NCBI RefSeq assembly: GCF_030695525.1
Contig: NZ_JAUYSS010000068.1
Span: forward strand, 1 to 64,000
Length of the DNA: 64,000 bases
Reading direction: 5' to 3'
Source: Daejeonella sp.
Lineage (GTDB): Bacteria; Bacteroidota; Bacteroidia; Sphingobacteriales; Sphingobacteriaceae
Positions 55,450 through 64,000 of this stretch are shown piece after piece. The notes under the pieces are model-generated. The model was given only the letters and a program-made list of their open reading frames with translations. It ran no database searches and was not told the origin of the DNA. A program made the translations under genes and the position numbers. Every line of letters starts with the position of its first letter. The first letter of the stretch is position 1.

Positions 55450-57186
55450 TTAGACTGCCAGATCATGCATAATTTGTTCTATTTTTTCATCAAGCTGTTT
55501 GTCCTTAATACCAAATTCCTTAATGTCAGGAAGGGGGGTTTTTACACTGCAATAAAATTTGATCTTTGGTTCTGTGCCGGACGGTCTTGCTGACACAATG
55601 CATCCATCGGCTGTGATGAATTGTAGTACATCAGATTTTGGTAAATCCAGTTTTTTAGTGCTTCCGCTGATCAGATCTGTTTCTTTTCCAAGCTCATAAT
55701 CTTTGAGGCAAACTACTTTTGATCCACCAAGGCTCAAAGGAGTGTTGAACCGGAATCGTTCCATCATGGATTTAATTTCTTCGGCACCTGTTTTACCCTT
55801 TTTAGTGATTGAAACCAGTTTTTCTTTATAAAAGCCATAGGTTTGGTACATTTTAAGCATTGCCTGGTAAAGGCTGCTGCCCTGATCCTTGTAATAAGCA
55901 GCCATTTCTGCGATAAAGGCACAGGAAATAACTGCGTCTTTATCCCTGACAAGTTCACCAACCAGATAACCATAACTTTCCTCACCACCAGCAATGAAGG
56001 TTTTCTTTCCCTGGAGTTCTGTAATCAAAGCTCCGATCCATTTGAAACCGGTGAGAGTTTCATAGAAATTTACGTTTTTCGATTCTGCAATATCTCCGAT
56101 CAGTTTGGTGGTTACTATGGTGGATACAATGTACTCGTTCCCTGTGAGTTTACCCTTTTGCTCCCATGCATTCAATAAATAATTGATTAGCAGACTTCCG
56201 GTTTGATTGCCATTTAATAAAATAAACTCACCATCATCATTCTTTACTGCAATTCCTACACGGTCGGCATCCGGGTCGGTTGCAAGTACCAGATCAGCAT
56301 CAATTTCTACAGCTTTGGAAATTGCCAGAGATAAGGCTTCCTTCTCTTCCGGATTTGGATAAATTACGGTAGGGAAGTTTCCATCCGGTACTGCCTGCTC
56401 TTCAACAATAGTCACAGTTGTAAATCCGAAGCGTTTTAATGCAGCCGGAACCAGGGTTATACCGGTACCATGAATTGGGGAAAAGACGATTTTGAGGTCA
56501 TGTTGCCTTTGAATAGCCTCCGGAGAAACAGAAAGTTCGGTAATCTTTTTTAAATACAATTCGTCGATCTCCTCAGAGATGTACTCAATATTTTTGTCAA
56601 TCCTGCCGAACTTAACTTCATTTATATCGCTTATAGCTGAAACTTCATCCATAACCATTTGATCATCAGGGGATTTGAATTGTCCTCCGTCTGAGCCATA
56701 GGCCTTATATCCATTATATTCTTTTGGGTTATGTGATGCAGTGATCATTACCCCGCTTCGGCATCCAAGGTGTCGGATAGCAAATGAAAGTTCCGGTGTT
56801 GGTCTAAGTTCCCTGAAGAAATAAACATGTATTCCATTAGCTGAGAATACCTCAGCTGTGATTTTTGCGAAAAAATCGGATTTGTTCCTGCTGTCGTGGG
56901 CAATGGTAACACTGATCTTTTCGCCGGGATATTTCTTGAGCAGGTAATTGCATAATCCCTGGGTTGCAGTCCCTATGGTGTACTTATTGATGCGGTTAGA
57001 ACCAGGCCCCATAGTACCTCGAAGCCCTCCGGTTCCAAATTCGAGATCCTTATAGAAAGAATCGCTTAGCTCAGTATACGATCCTGAATTCAGTAGTTCA
57101 GTGATTTCCTTCTTTGTCGCTTCATCATAGCTTCCCGAGAGCCAATTGTTTATCTTATTTAAGACAGAGGGTTCTAACTCATTCAT
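55450..57186 (-). CDS. Phosphoglucomutase/phosphomannomutase family protein
   Basis: 578 aa alpha-D-phosphohexomutase. Start region DLEFGTGGLRGTMGPGSNRIN. The phosphoserine loop is GVMITASHNPKEYNGYKAYG, the metal loop is ATDPDADRVGIAV, the sugar loop is FIAGGEESYGYLVG, and the phosphate loop is RPSGTEPKIKFY. The length and GLRG motif match the PgcA-type phosphoglucomutase of Gram-positives and Bacteroidota. Confidence 0.93.
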   Translation of the reverse strand: MNELEPSVLNKINNWLSGSYDEATKKEITELLNSGSYTELSDSFYKDLEFGTGGLRGTMGPGSNRINKYTIGTATQGLCNYLLKKYPGEKISVTIAHDSRNKSDFFAKITAEVFSANGIHVYFFRELRPTPELSFAIRHLGCRSGVMITASHNPKEYNGYKAYGSDGGQFKSPDDQMVMDEVSAISDINEVKFGRIDKNIEYISEEIDELYLKKITELSVSPEAIQRQHDLKIVFSPIHGTGITLVPAALKRFGFTTVTIVEEQAVPDGNFPTVIYPNPEEKEALSLAISKAVEIDADLVLATDPDADRVGIAVKNDDGEFILLNGNQTGSLLINYLLNAWEQKGKLTGNEYIVSTIVTTKLIGDIAESKNVNFYETLTGFKWIGALITELQGKKTFIAGGEESYGYLVGELVRDKDAVISCAFIAEMAAYYKDQGSSLYQAMLKMYQTYGFYKEKLVSITKKGKTGAEEIKSMMERFRFNTPLSLGGSKVVCLKDYELGKETDLISGSTKKLDLPKSDVLQFITADGCIVSARPSGTEPKIKFYCSVKTPLPDIKEFGIKDKQLDEKIEQIMHDLAV

Positions 57187-57443
57187 GGATTTTTTATTTT
57201 AAGGTAAGGCATTAATTCTTCTTTTTATAAGGAATTATTGATGCCAAATTAAATTCTGTTCGATATAAAATAGCATGAGCTTACCATTCTCCAAACTATT
57301 CGTTTATAAGCTCGTGCAATCCCGCACCTGCGGGTATAAAAACAATTATATTCAATGTGAAATATAAGATGCTTTTTCCTAATTTTAGCCTCTCATTGCA
57401 CAAGTATAAAAATCATTTGCTGCAATTTAAAATTCAAGCTTAA
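57187..57443. other. Spacer before lysC
   Basis: No ORF. A short perfect hairpin CCCGCA-CC-TGCGGG lies at 57321-57334. I see no lysine-riboswitch core and no Lys-rich leader peptide upstream of lysC. Confidence 0.4.
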
Positions 57444-58751
57444 ATGAAGGTATTAAAGTTCGGAGGAACATCAGTTGGAAGTCCAGATCGGATCAAAAAA
57501 TTATTAGACATTATAAACCCTGAAGAAAGACAGATTGTGGTTCTGTCGGCAGTTTCAGGTACTACAAACAGTTTGCTGGAGATATCACAGGCGTATCTGG
57601 CAGGTGATAAATCGAAAGCTGCAGAACTTACAGCCATACTAAAGGCAAAATATGATTTGTTCATTAAAGAACTTTTTTCTTCGGATGATGGCCTGGAAAA
57701 TGGAAAAAATCTAATTGATTATCATTTCAATCTTATTTCCTCCTTTGCCAATGCGCATTTTACAACTATCGAAGAAAAGATTATTCTGGCTCAGGGCGAA
57801 CTGATATCAACAACCCTGTATCATTTCTATTTGACCGAAATAGGAGTTAAATCAAAATTGCTATCTGCACTAGTTTTTATGAAGATTGATGAGGATAATG
57901 AACCTGTCATTGATTTTATCACAGAACATATTCAGCCTTTACTCGACCCAGAAACTAACCTCTTTATAACTCAGGGTTATATTTGCCGAAATTCATTTGG
58001 TGAGATAGATAATCTGCGCAGGGGAGGAAGTGATTATACAGCTTCTTTGATTGGTGCTGCTATCCGTGCAGAGGAAGTACAGATATGGACAGATATCGAT
58101 GGAATGCATAATAATGATCCACGCATAGTAAAGGGTACCAAACCTATTGCAAGATTATCTTTTGATGAGGCCGCTGAGCTAGCTTATTTCGGAGCGAAGA
58201 TACTGCATCCGCAAAGTGTTTTTCCAGCACAGAAATTTAAAGTTCCGGTTCGATTATTGAACACAATGGAACCTAAAGCCTCCGGAACTTTGATAACCAA
58301 TGACAGTGAGCGCGGTAAAATTAAATCTATAGCAGCCAAAGATGGGATTACGGCGATAAAAATTCAATCCAGCAGAATGCTTCTGGCATATGGATTTTTG
58401 AGACGGGTTTTTGAAATATTTGAGCGTTATAAAACACCAATTGACATGATTACTACTTCAGAAGTGGCCGTTTCAGTTACTATTGATGATATCAGTAATC
58501 TTGCAGAAATTATTAAAGAGCTTAACAATTTCGGAACGGTGGAAATCGATTATAATCAAACAATTGTTTGTGTTGTAGGTGATTTTGGTGCTGATAAACA
58601 TGGCTTTGCGGCCAGGGTTTTAGAGGCCCTTAAGCATATTCCAATCCGTATGATTTCATATGGTGGAAGCCATTTTAATATTTCCCTTTTAATCAAAGAT
58701 GGAGATAAGGTTGAAGCTCTCAGGTCATTACATAATCGTTTATTTGAATAG
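57444..58751 (+). CDS. lysC: Aspartate kinase
   Basis: 435 aa monofunctional enzyme. N-terminal MKVLKFGGTSVGSPDRI, catalytic RRGGSDYTASLIGAAIRAEEVQIWTDIDGM, then two ACT domains from about 295 (TAIKIQSSRMLLAYGFLRRV; TSEVAVSVTIDD). It phosphorylates aspartate for Lys/Thr/Met synthesis; the ACT domains suggest feedback control. 37 bases upstream of lysA. Confidence 0.95.
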   Translation: MKVLKFGGTSVGSPDRIKKLLDIINPEERQIVVLSAVSGTTNSLLEISQAYLAGDKSKAAELTAILKAKYDLFIKELFSSDDGLENGKNLIDYHFNLISSFANAHFTTIEEKIILAQGELISTTLYHFYLTEIGVKSKLLSALVFMKIDEDNEPVIDFITEHIQPLLDPETNLFITQGYICRNSFGEIDNLRRGGSDYTASLIGAAIRAEEVQIWTDIDGMHNNDPRIVKGTKPIARLSFDEAAELAYFGAKILHPQSVFPAQKFKVPVRLLNTMEPKASGTLITNDSERGKIKSIAAKDGITAIKIQSSRMLLAYGFLRRVFEIFERYKTPIDMITTSEVAVSVTIDDISNLAEIIKELNNFGTVEIDYNQTIVCVVGDFGADKHGFAARVLEALKHIPIRMISYGGSHFNISLLIKDGDKVEALRSLHNRLFE

Positions 58752-58788
58752 AATCAGCATTTGCCCCCGGGTAGATTAGAGAATTTAT

Positions 58789-59943
58789 ATGTTTAGTAAG
58801 GATATAGTTGCCCGTTTCCAAAATTTTGAAACACCATTTTATTATTATGATCTGAATGTATTAGATCAGACTTTAACGTCCTGCAAAGCTGCCTCTGAGA
58901 AGTTTGGATTTCATGTACATTATGCACTTAAGGCCAATTTCAATGATCAGGTCTTGAAAGCAATTGAAAAATCGGGTTTTGGGGCCGACTGTGTTAGTGG
59001 AAATGAGGTTAAAAAAGCAATTGAAATAGGCTTTAATCCCGGAAAAGTTGTTTTTGCAGGAGTAGGTAAGTCAGACAGGGAGATCAATGAAGCTTTAATC
59101 AATAATATTTTCTGTTTCAATGTTGAATCAGTTCAGGAACTTGGAGTAATTAATGAACTTGCTGTAAAACTGCGTAAACAGGCCAGAGTGGCCATTCGAA
59201 TCAATCCTAATGTGGATGCCCATACTCATCAGTATATTACTACCGGACTGGAAGAGAATAAGTTTGGTGTGAATCAATGGGAATTGCCTGCCTGCGTTGA
59301 AGAACTTAAAAGATGTTCAAATCTTGAACTGATAGGAATTCATTTTCATGTTGGATCTCAGATTACGAACCTGGATGTGTTTAAAAGCCTTTGTCTGAAA
59401 GTGAATGAGCTTAATACCTGGTTTCTGGAACGTGGTTTCGATCTTAAGGTATTGAATGTTGGCGGAGGACTCGGAGTGGATTATCATCATCCTGATGAGA
59501 ATGCAATCAATGATTTTATAAGTTTTTTTGAAATCTATGATAAATTCCTTGAACGCAGGCCTGGTCAGGAAGTTCATTTTGAACTTGGAAGGGCTCTTGT
59601 GGCGCAGTGCGGAAGCCTGATTAGTCGGATTCTCTATGTAAAAAATGGTTTAAAGAAGAATTTTCTGGTTTTGGATGCCGGGATGACTGAATTGATGCGC
59701 CCCGCTTTATATCAGGCCTATCATAAGATTGAAAATGTCAGTGCAGATTCTGCAAATCCCATTGTTTCGTATGATGTTGTTGGTCCTATTTGTGAAAGTA
59801 CTGACTGCTTCGGTAAAGAAGTTGAATTGCCGGAATCAAAGCGAGGGGATATCATTGCAATTAGGACAGCTGGTGCTTACGGTGAAGTGATGGCTTCAGG
59901 ATATAACCTGAGAGAGCGTGTTAAATCAGTTTATTCATTATAG
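58789..59943 (+). CDS. lysA: Diaminopimelate decarboxylase
   Basis: 384 aa fold-type III PLP enzyme. The PLP lysine lies in FHVHYALKANFNDQVLK. GIHFHVGSQITNL, NVGGGLGVDYH, ELGRALVAQCG and GPICESTDCFGKE (active-site Cys) follow. Last step of lysine synthesis; operon with lysC. Confidence 0.95.
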   Translation: MFSKDIVARFQNFETPFYYYDLNVLDQTLTSCKAASEKFGFHVHYALKANFNDQVLKAIEKSGFGADCVSGNEVKKAIEIGFNPGKVVFAGVGKSDREINEALINNIFCFNVESVQELGVINELAVKLRKQARVAIRINPNVDAHTHQYITTGLEENKFGVNQWELPACVEELKRCSNLELIGIHFHVGSQITNLDVFKSLCLKVNELNTWFLERGFDLKVLNVGGGLGVDYHHPDENAINDFISFFEIYDKFLERRPGQEVHFELGRALVAQCGSLISRILYVKNGLKKNFLVLDAGMTELMRPALYQAYHKIENVSADSANPIVSYDVVGPICESTDCFGKEVELPESKRGDIIAIRTAGAYGEVMASGYNLRERVKSVYSL

Positions 59944-59969
59944 TAGGGTATAATTTATTTTTTGAACAG

Positions 59970-60004
59970 AAAGCCCATATCTTTATAGAAATGGGCTTTT
60001 TAAT
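59970..60004 (+). terminator. lysC-lysA terminator
   Basis: AAAGCCCAT (59970-59978) pairs with ATGGGCTTT (59991-59999) with a 12-nt loop, followed by TTAATTT. Confidence 0.75.
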
Positions 60005-60063
60005 TTGTAGCCAGGCCTGATATTAATTTCTGATATTTTAATTTTTATCCAATACATCAAAAA

Positions 60064-61203
60064 ATGAACAAATCATTTTATACAAGTATCGCCTCATTGA
60101 GATCATATTTTCTATTTGTTCTTATGGGATTTACCAGTAGCGGGTTTTTGATGGCGCAGTCAAATGATAATTCAGGAAATATGATGGTTCATCAGATTAA
60201 TGCATCTAAGGATAATCCCCGCAACAGCGAGGGAGATTTTATTGGATTGAAAGACGGCAGGATACTTTTTGTTTATAGCCGCTTCATTGGAGCTTCGGGC
60301 AGCGATCATGCACCAGCACAATTGCTTGGACGTTATTCTGCTGATGAGGGAATCAGCTGGACTAAAGATGATCAGGTTATTGTTGACAAGGAAGGGGATA
60401 TGAATGTGATGTCTGTTTCATTGCTTCGTCTTAAAAATGGAAAGATTGCACTCGTTTACGCCCGAAAGAATTCTTTAAGTGATTGTATACCTCAACTAAG
60501 ACTCTCGGAAGATGAGGGTAAAACATGGACTGATCCAAAAGCTATTATTCAGGATAGAAAAGGATATTTTGTAGTAAATAATGATCGGATTGTGCAGTTA
60601 AAATCAGGTCGTATCCTCGTTCCTGTATCATTACATAAAACTCCTGAAACACCATGGAGGAATAAGGGAACCATTCAATGTTATTACTCTGATGATAATG
60701 GATTGAGCTGGCATGCTGGAGATTCCGTTTTGACACCTGACAGTATTATTACTCAGGAACCAGGTTTGCTTGAGTTGAAAAGAGGGAAACTAATGGTGTA
60801 TATGAGAGCGAGTGGTGGCACGCAATACCAGAGTTTTTCAGAGGATGAAGGATTGACATGGACAATGGCAGAACCTGCAGCAATCCCTTCGCCGATATCA
60901 CCTGCATCGATAAAGAGGATACCAGGTACCGGTGACCTCCTGCTCGTCTAGAATAATAACGGTGCATCCGGCCCGGGATATTTTAAGAGTAAACGAAGTC
61001 CCTTAACTATTGCTATTTCGAAAAATGAGGGGAAATCCTGGCAAAAAATTAAACATATAGAGGAAGATCCCGATGGGATGTTTTGTTATACAGCAATTCA
61101 TTTCACCAAATCACATGTATTGCTTGGGTACGGGGTTGGTTTGGGCCTGCAAAACTCCTATATCAGAAGACTTAGTCTTGATTGGATATACCGTAAGCTT
61201 TAA
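60064..61203 (+). pseudogene. Sialidase-like BNR-repeat gene broken by an amber codon
   Basis: The track shows only 295 aa, ending at TAG 60949-60951. The same frame continues for 83 more codons to TAA 61201-61203, giving 379 aa if read through. Signal peptide (cleavage near LMAQ). Asp boxes SADEGISW, SEDEGKTW, SDDNGLSW and SEDEGLTW precede the stop, and a fifth, SKNEGKSW, follows it. At the stop the context is DLLLV-stop-NNNG, where relatives have Trp, so a single TGG-to-TAG change explains it. The intact form would be an exported exo-sialidase-like glycosidase. Confidence 0.8.
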
Positions 61204-61206
61204 GTC

Positions 61207-62427
61207 CTATTGAAATGCATTCAACCCGGTAATATCCATACCTGTTATCAGTAAATGAATGTCATGAGTGCCTTCATAGGTTACAACCGATTCCAGATTC
61301 ATCATGTGGCGCATCACCGGGTATTCTCCGGTAATTCCCATTCCCCCGAGGATTTGCCTGGCTTCACGGGCAATATTTATTGCTGTTTCAACACTATTTC
61401 TTTTGGCCATAGATATCTGTGCAGGTGTAGCACGTCCTTCATTTTTGAGTACCCCAAGTCGCCAGACCAATAATTGCCCTTTAGTAATCTCTGTGATCAT
61501 TTCAGCAAGTTTCTTTTGTTGAAGCTGAAATCCTCCTATTGGCCGGCCGAATTGCATCCGCTCTTTGGAATAACGCAGGGCAGTATCGTAACAGTCCATA
61601 GCTGCACCTAAAGCGCCCCAGGCTATTCCATAGCGTGCTTGGTTCAAACAACCCAGCGGACCTTTAATTCCGCTAATGTTCGGGAATATATTTTCTTTGG
61701 GTATTTTAACATTATTGAATACCAGTTCTCCGGTAGCTGAAGCTCTCAGGCTCCATTTACCATGGATCTCCGGGGCAGAAAAGCCTTCCATACCTTTTTC
61801 AACGATCAATCCCCTGATTATACCTTGTTCATCTTTAGCCCAAACGACTGCTATGTCGGAATAGGGTGAATTTGAGATCCACATTTTTGACCCGTTTAAA
61901 AGGTAATGATCACCCATATCTTTAATATTGGTGATCATACTTCCCGGATCTGAACCGTGATCCGGCTCTGTTAATCCAAAACATCCCAGAAATTCGCCGG
62001 ATGCCAGTTTAGGCAGAAATTTTGTTTTTTGCTCTTCCGAACCGTAAGCATAAATCGGGTACATAACCAAGGATCCCTGAACTGATGCAGTTGATCGGAT
62101 ACCCGAATCGCCACGCTCAATTTCCTGCATAATGAGGCCGTAAGAAATATAATCTAATCCGGCTCCACCATAATTTACCGGTATAGTAGGTCCAAAAGCG
62201 CCCAGTGAGGCAAGTCCGGGAATCAGATGTCGCGGAAATTCAGCTCTTTGTGCAAAATCTTCAATTATCGGACTTACTTCTTTTTTAACCCAGGTCCTTA
62301 CAGCATCACGTATGAGTTTATGTTCCTCAGTCAAAAGATCATCAACCAGAAAATAATCTGGTGCTTCATAAAGATCTTTTTTAGTTGATCTTTGAATTTC
62401 TCTCGCTTCTTGATCCTGGTTTTGCAT
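61207..62427 (-). CDS. gcdH: Glutaryl-CoA dehydrogenase-like acyl-CoA dehydrogenase
   Basis: 406 aa. FGPTIPVNYGGAGLDYISYGLIMQEIERGDSGIRS and LTEPDHGSDPGSM are GCDH-like. The catalytic Glu lies in VTYEGTHDIHLLITGMDITG. Other ACAD signatures are MWISNSPYSDIAVVWA and RQILGGMGITGEYPVMRHMMNLE. It oxidises and decarboxylates glutaryl-CoA in Lys/Trp breakdown. It converges on the sialidase pseudogene with a three-base gap. Confidence 0.9.
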   Translation of the reverse strand: MQNQDQEAREIQRSTKKDLYEAPDYFLVDDLLTEEHKLIRDAVRTWVKKEVSPIIEDFAQRAEFPRHLIPGLASLGAFGPTIPVNYGGAGLDYISYGLIMQEIERGDSGIRSTASVQGSLVMYPIYAYGSEEQKTKFLPKLASGEFLGCFGLTEPDHGSDPGSMITNIKDMGDHYLLNGSKMWISNSPYSDIAVVWAKDEQGIIRGLIVEKGMEGFSAPEIHGKWSLRASATGELVFNNVKIPKENIFPNISGIKGPLGCLNQARYGIAWGALGAAMDCYDTALRYSKERMQFGRPIGGFQLQQKKLAEMITEITKGQLLVWRLGVLKNEGRATPAQISMAKRNSVETAINIAREARQILGGMGITGEYPVMRHMMNLESVVTYEGTHDIHLLITGMDITGLNAFQ

Positions 62428-62615
62428 AATATTGGTTTTTTCAAAACTACATAAATCGATTCTTATTTGTATTAAATCAGAAATCTAAGAAGAAGGTTTT
62501 TTTACCGACAGTTTTCCTGCGCTTACCGAATTGTTGCTGTATCCTGCCAGAAAGGTATATGCCGGCTTTGATTGGCGCGGTACATTTGGTCAACAATCAA
62601 ACAAAAAATAAAAAC

Positions 62616-63032
62616 ATGAAAACAATATTCGCACTTAGCACAGTAATTTTAATAACTATTTCTCTGAACAGTAATGCAGGCTTTAAAAGTTCAGATTTTT
62701 CAAATGACGTACCTAAATCGATGGTTTCTGTTGCTCCTTTTGTATGGGGTAGCCCCGAGGATCAGGCTCCTGAAGGCTTGAGATATGTTAAAGCAAGGTT
62801 TGCAAAAGTTCCTCTGGCACCATTTATTTTGGGAACTCCGGTTGATATCATTGATTCTGTAAAATCAATTGAAGGATTAAAGAATCTGAATGTTCCTGTG
62901 GCACCATTTGTATGGGGAAATCCAGATCAAAGCGCTCCTGCATCATTGAAAAATATTAAAGCTGAGAATTCGAATGTGCCAGTTGCACCGTTCGTTTTGG
63001 GAAATCCTGAAGAAGCAGCACCCGAAATCTGA
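62616..63032 (+). CDS. Secreted protein of 28-residue VAPFxxG repeats
   Basis: About 138 aa from ATG 62616; the track start at 62559 adds 19 residues upstream of the signal peptide. After the signal peptide (IFALSTVILITISLNSNA), three full 28-residue units and one partial unit begin VAPFVWGSP, LAPFILGTP, VAPFVWGNP and VAPFVLGNP. A TACATTTG -7-like box lies at 62581-62588. Followed by a strong terminator. Function and family are unknown. Confidence 0.75.
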   Translation: MKTIFALSTVILITISLNSNAGFKSSDFSNDVPKSMVSVAPFVWGSPEDQAPEGLRYVKARFAKVPLAPFILGTPVDIIDSVKSIEGLKNLNVPVAPFVWGNPDQSAPASLKNIKAENSNVPVAPFVLGNPEEAAPEI

Positions 63033-63072
63033 ATGCTTAAGAATAGAATATAATTATTATTTCCTCTGTTTT

Positions 63073-63110
63073 AATGGAGAATATCTGTAGGATATTCTCC
63101 ATTATTTATT
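63073..63110. terminator. Strong terminator after the repeat protein
   Basis: AATGGAGAATATC (63073-63085) and GATATTCTCCATT (63091-63103) form a perfect 13-bp stem with a 5-nt loop, followed by ATTTATTT. Confidence 0.8.
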
Positions 63111-63140
63111 TCTAAGAAGCCTGTCAAATTAGTTTTTAGG

Positions 63141-63557
63141 TTATTCTTTAACTGTTTTTCGTCCAAGTAGCCACCCAATAACTGCTCCAGATACACCACC
63201 CAAAAGTGCCATACATAATGCATCTACAAAAGACAATGAAAAGGGTATTAAATTGTATTGGCCAAAGAAAACAAAGTTTGATCCAAGTGCAAACAGAAAG
63301 AATAAGGATGCGCCATGAACTGCACCCTGGGTTCCCGATTCAATTTTCCCGATACTCAGAAAATAAGCCAGTAGAATTCCCCAAATAATATTACCCAGTC
63401 CAACAGCCCAAATCTCCATGGGTTCTTTTATAAGCCCAGGGTAGGAATTTATGCTGGCACCAAAATAATCCATCAAAAGTATTCCATAGATCAGAAATCC
63501 TGTCAGGAATACCATAATTCCTCCTGCAATACCGATTAAAAATGTTTTTGAGTTCAT
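63141..63557 (-). CDS. Uncharacterised four-helix membrane protein
   Basis: 138 aa with four predicted transmembrane helices (6-30, 50-70, 78-98, 108-132). GNIIWGILLAYFLS and a glycine-rich last helix (LLGGVSGAVIGWLLGRK) resemble small uncharacterised Bacteroidota membrane proteins. Role unknown. Confidence 0.65.
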   Translation of the reverse strand: MNSKTFLIGIAGGIMVFLTGFLIYGILLMDYFGASINSYPGLIKEPMEIWAVGLGNIIWGILLAYFLSIGKIESGTQGAVHGASLFFLFALGSNFVFFGQYNLIPFSLSFVDALCMALLGGVSGAVIGWLLGRKTVKE

Positions 63558-63736
63558 GATGTGGCTTGGTTTAAGGTTTTATAAAGAAATTTACTTTTAA
63601 AGTTTGAATTCTCCAAAATTTTATTTCATTAAAACATCCCTAATATGCTGTTTTTCAGCTATATGTATTTTTTGCCATGATCCTTTCAGTTTGAATTTTA
63701 TAAAACCATCTCAACAATAGTTTATATCTTTAGGGA

Positions 63737-63922
63737 ATGATATGGATTTTGGTTAAAGATGAGTTGCCTGAACAGGCAGTAGATGTATTGCTATTTGATG
63801 GCGGACAGATTTACTTTGGTTATTACAGTGAGATTTATAATAAGTTTATTGTCGCCGAAGACAAGGTTTCGATAGGGGATTTTACCCATTGGATGAACCT
63901 GCCCGAATTTCCTGAAACCTGA
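63737..63922 (+). CDS. DUF551-like small protein
   Basis: 61 aa. WILVKDELPEQAVDVLLFDGG at the start and FTHWMNLPEFPE at the end are the DUF551 hallmarks (WIxVxDxLP ... THWMPLP). DUF551 is common in phages, but no other phage gene is visible here. Function unknown. Confidence 0.75.
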   Translation: MIWILVKDELPEQAVDVLLFDGGQIYFGYYSEIYNKFIVAEDKVSIGDFTHWMNLPEFPET

Positions 63923-64000
63923 TTATTTATGTTGCCTTAACTGGGTATTTATTGCCGGGACAAAGCTCTATCGGCTTGTCGGTCTTAGTTGTTGTTTCAT

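Noticed and set aside
57187-57443. Lysine riboswitch or Lys-codon leader before lysC
   Set aside because: No conserved L-box core, no Lys-rich mini-ORF and no terminator/antiterminator pair could be found.
63737-63922. DUF551 gene as a sign of a prophage
   Set aside because: No integrase, capsid, tail or lysis genes are nearby, so one small DUF551 gene is not evidence of a phage.

Overview
The window comes from a chromosome of the phylum Bacteroidota. This is inferred from several things seen in the sequence: a short primary sigma factor with no region 1.1; the long GAPDH form; an Na+-translocating NADH:quinone reductase with a Bacteroidota-type NqrM; a two-gene M16 peptidase module; futalosine-route menaquinone synthesis; carboxypeptidase-regulatory-domain export proteins; and promoters resembling TTTG-N19-TAnnTTTG. 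A Sphingobacteriales- or Chitinophagales-like member seems likeliest, but no rRNA is present to settle this. There are no transposases, phage modules, CRISPR arrays, tRNAs or rRNAs that I could recognise.

Layout. 0-10 kb: a repeat patch, a GNAT-like protein, scpB, two exported ferritin-like proteins, a LytS/LytTR two-component pair, mqnC, and repeat-rich spacers. 10-29 kb: mostly housekeeping, including a GDCCVxC mini-protein, an M16 peptidase pair, guaB, two LOG-family genes, rpoD, gap, a PhzF-like protein, a sodium:solute symporter, recR, an SDR, an alpha/beta hydrolase, a DUF3817 protein and ctaA. 29.5-37.2 kb: an AT-rich accessory stretch of small unrelated genes (HigBA-type toxin-antitoxin, Crp/Fnr regulator with a SnoaL-like protein, a membrane protein, a decayed gene, cytochrome c, DinB-like, DUF389, YitT). 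Several of these are separated by long imperfect inverted repeats whose outer ends look like integron attC sites. 37.2-41.1 kb: trpDFBA behind a Trp-codon leader peptide and attenuator that are absent from the ORF track. 41.4-52 kb: a sodium-bioenergetics block (nhaD, nqrM, apbE, nqrFEDCBA, a CBS protein, nhaA). 52-64 kb: tsaC/sua5, asnS, a cytochrome c/SCO pair, a phosphohexomutase, lysC-lysA, a sialidase gene broken by an amber codon, gcdH, a 28-residue-repeat secreted protein, and two small proteins.

How the genes work together. NqrA-F pumps Na+ on NADH oxidation. ApbE and NqrM are its maturation factors (FMN and iron delivery), and NhaD and NhaA exchange the Na+ for H+. MqnC helps make the quinone. 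CtaA, SCO and the small cytochromes c point to an aerobic terminal oxidase elsewhere. The trp genes are controlled by translation of a leader with three consecutive Trp codons. trpE, trpG and trpC are not in this operon.

Most notable items: the trp attenuator; the attC-like cassette stretch; a perfect TGTGA-N6-TCACA site directly after a Crp/Fnr gene; the duplicated 3' tail of the M16 gene; the TGG-to-TAG sialidase pseudogene; the VAPFxxG repeat protein; and several dispersed palindromic repeat families.
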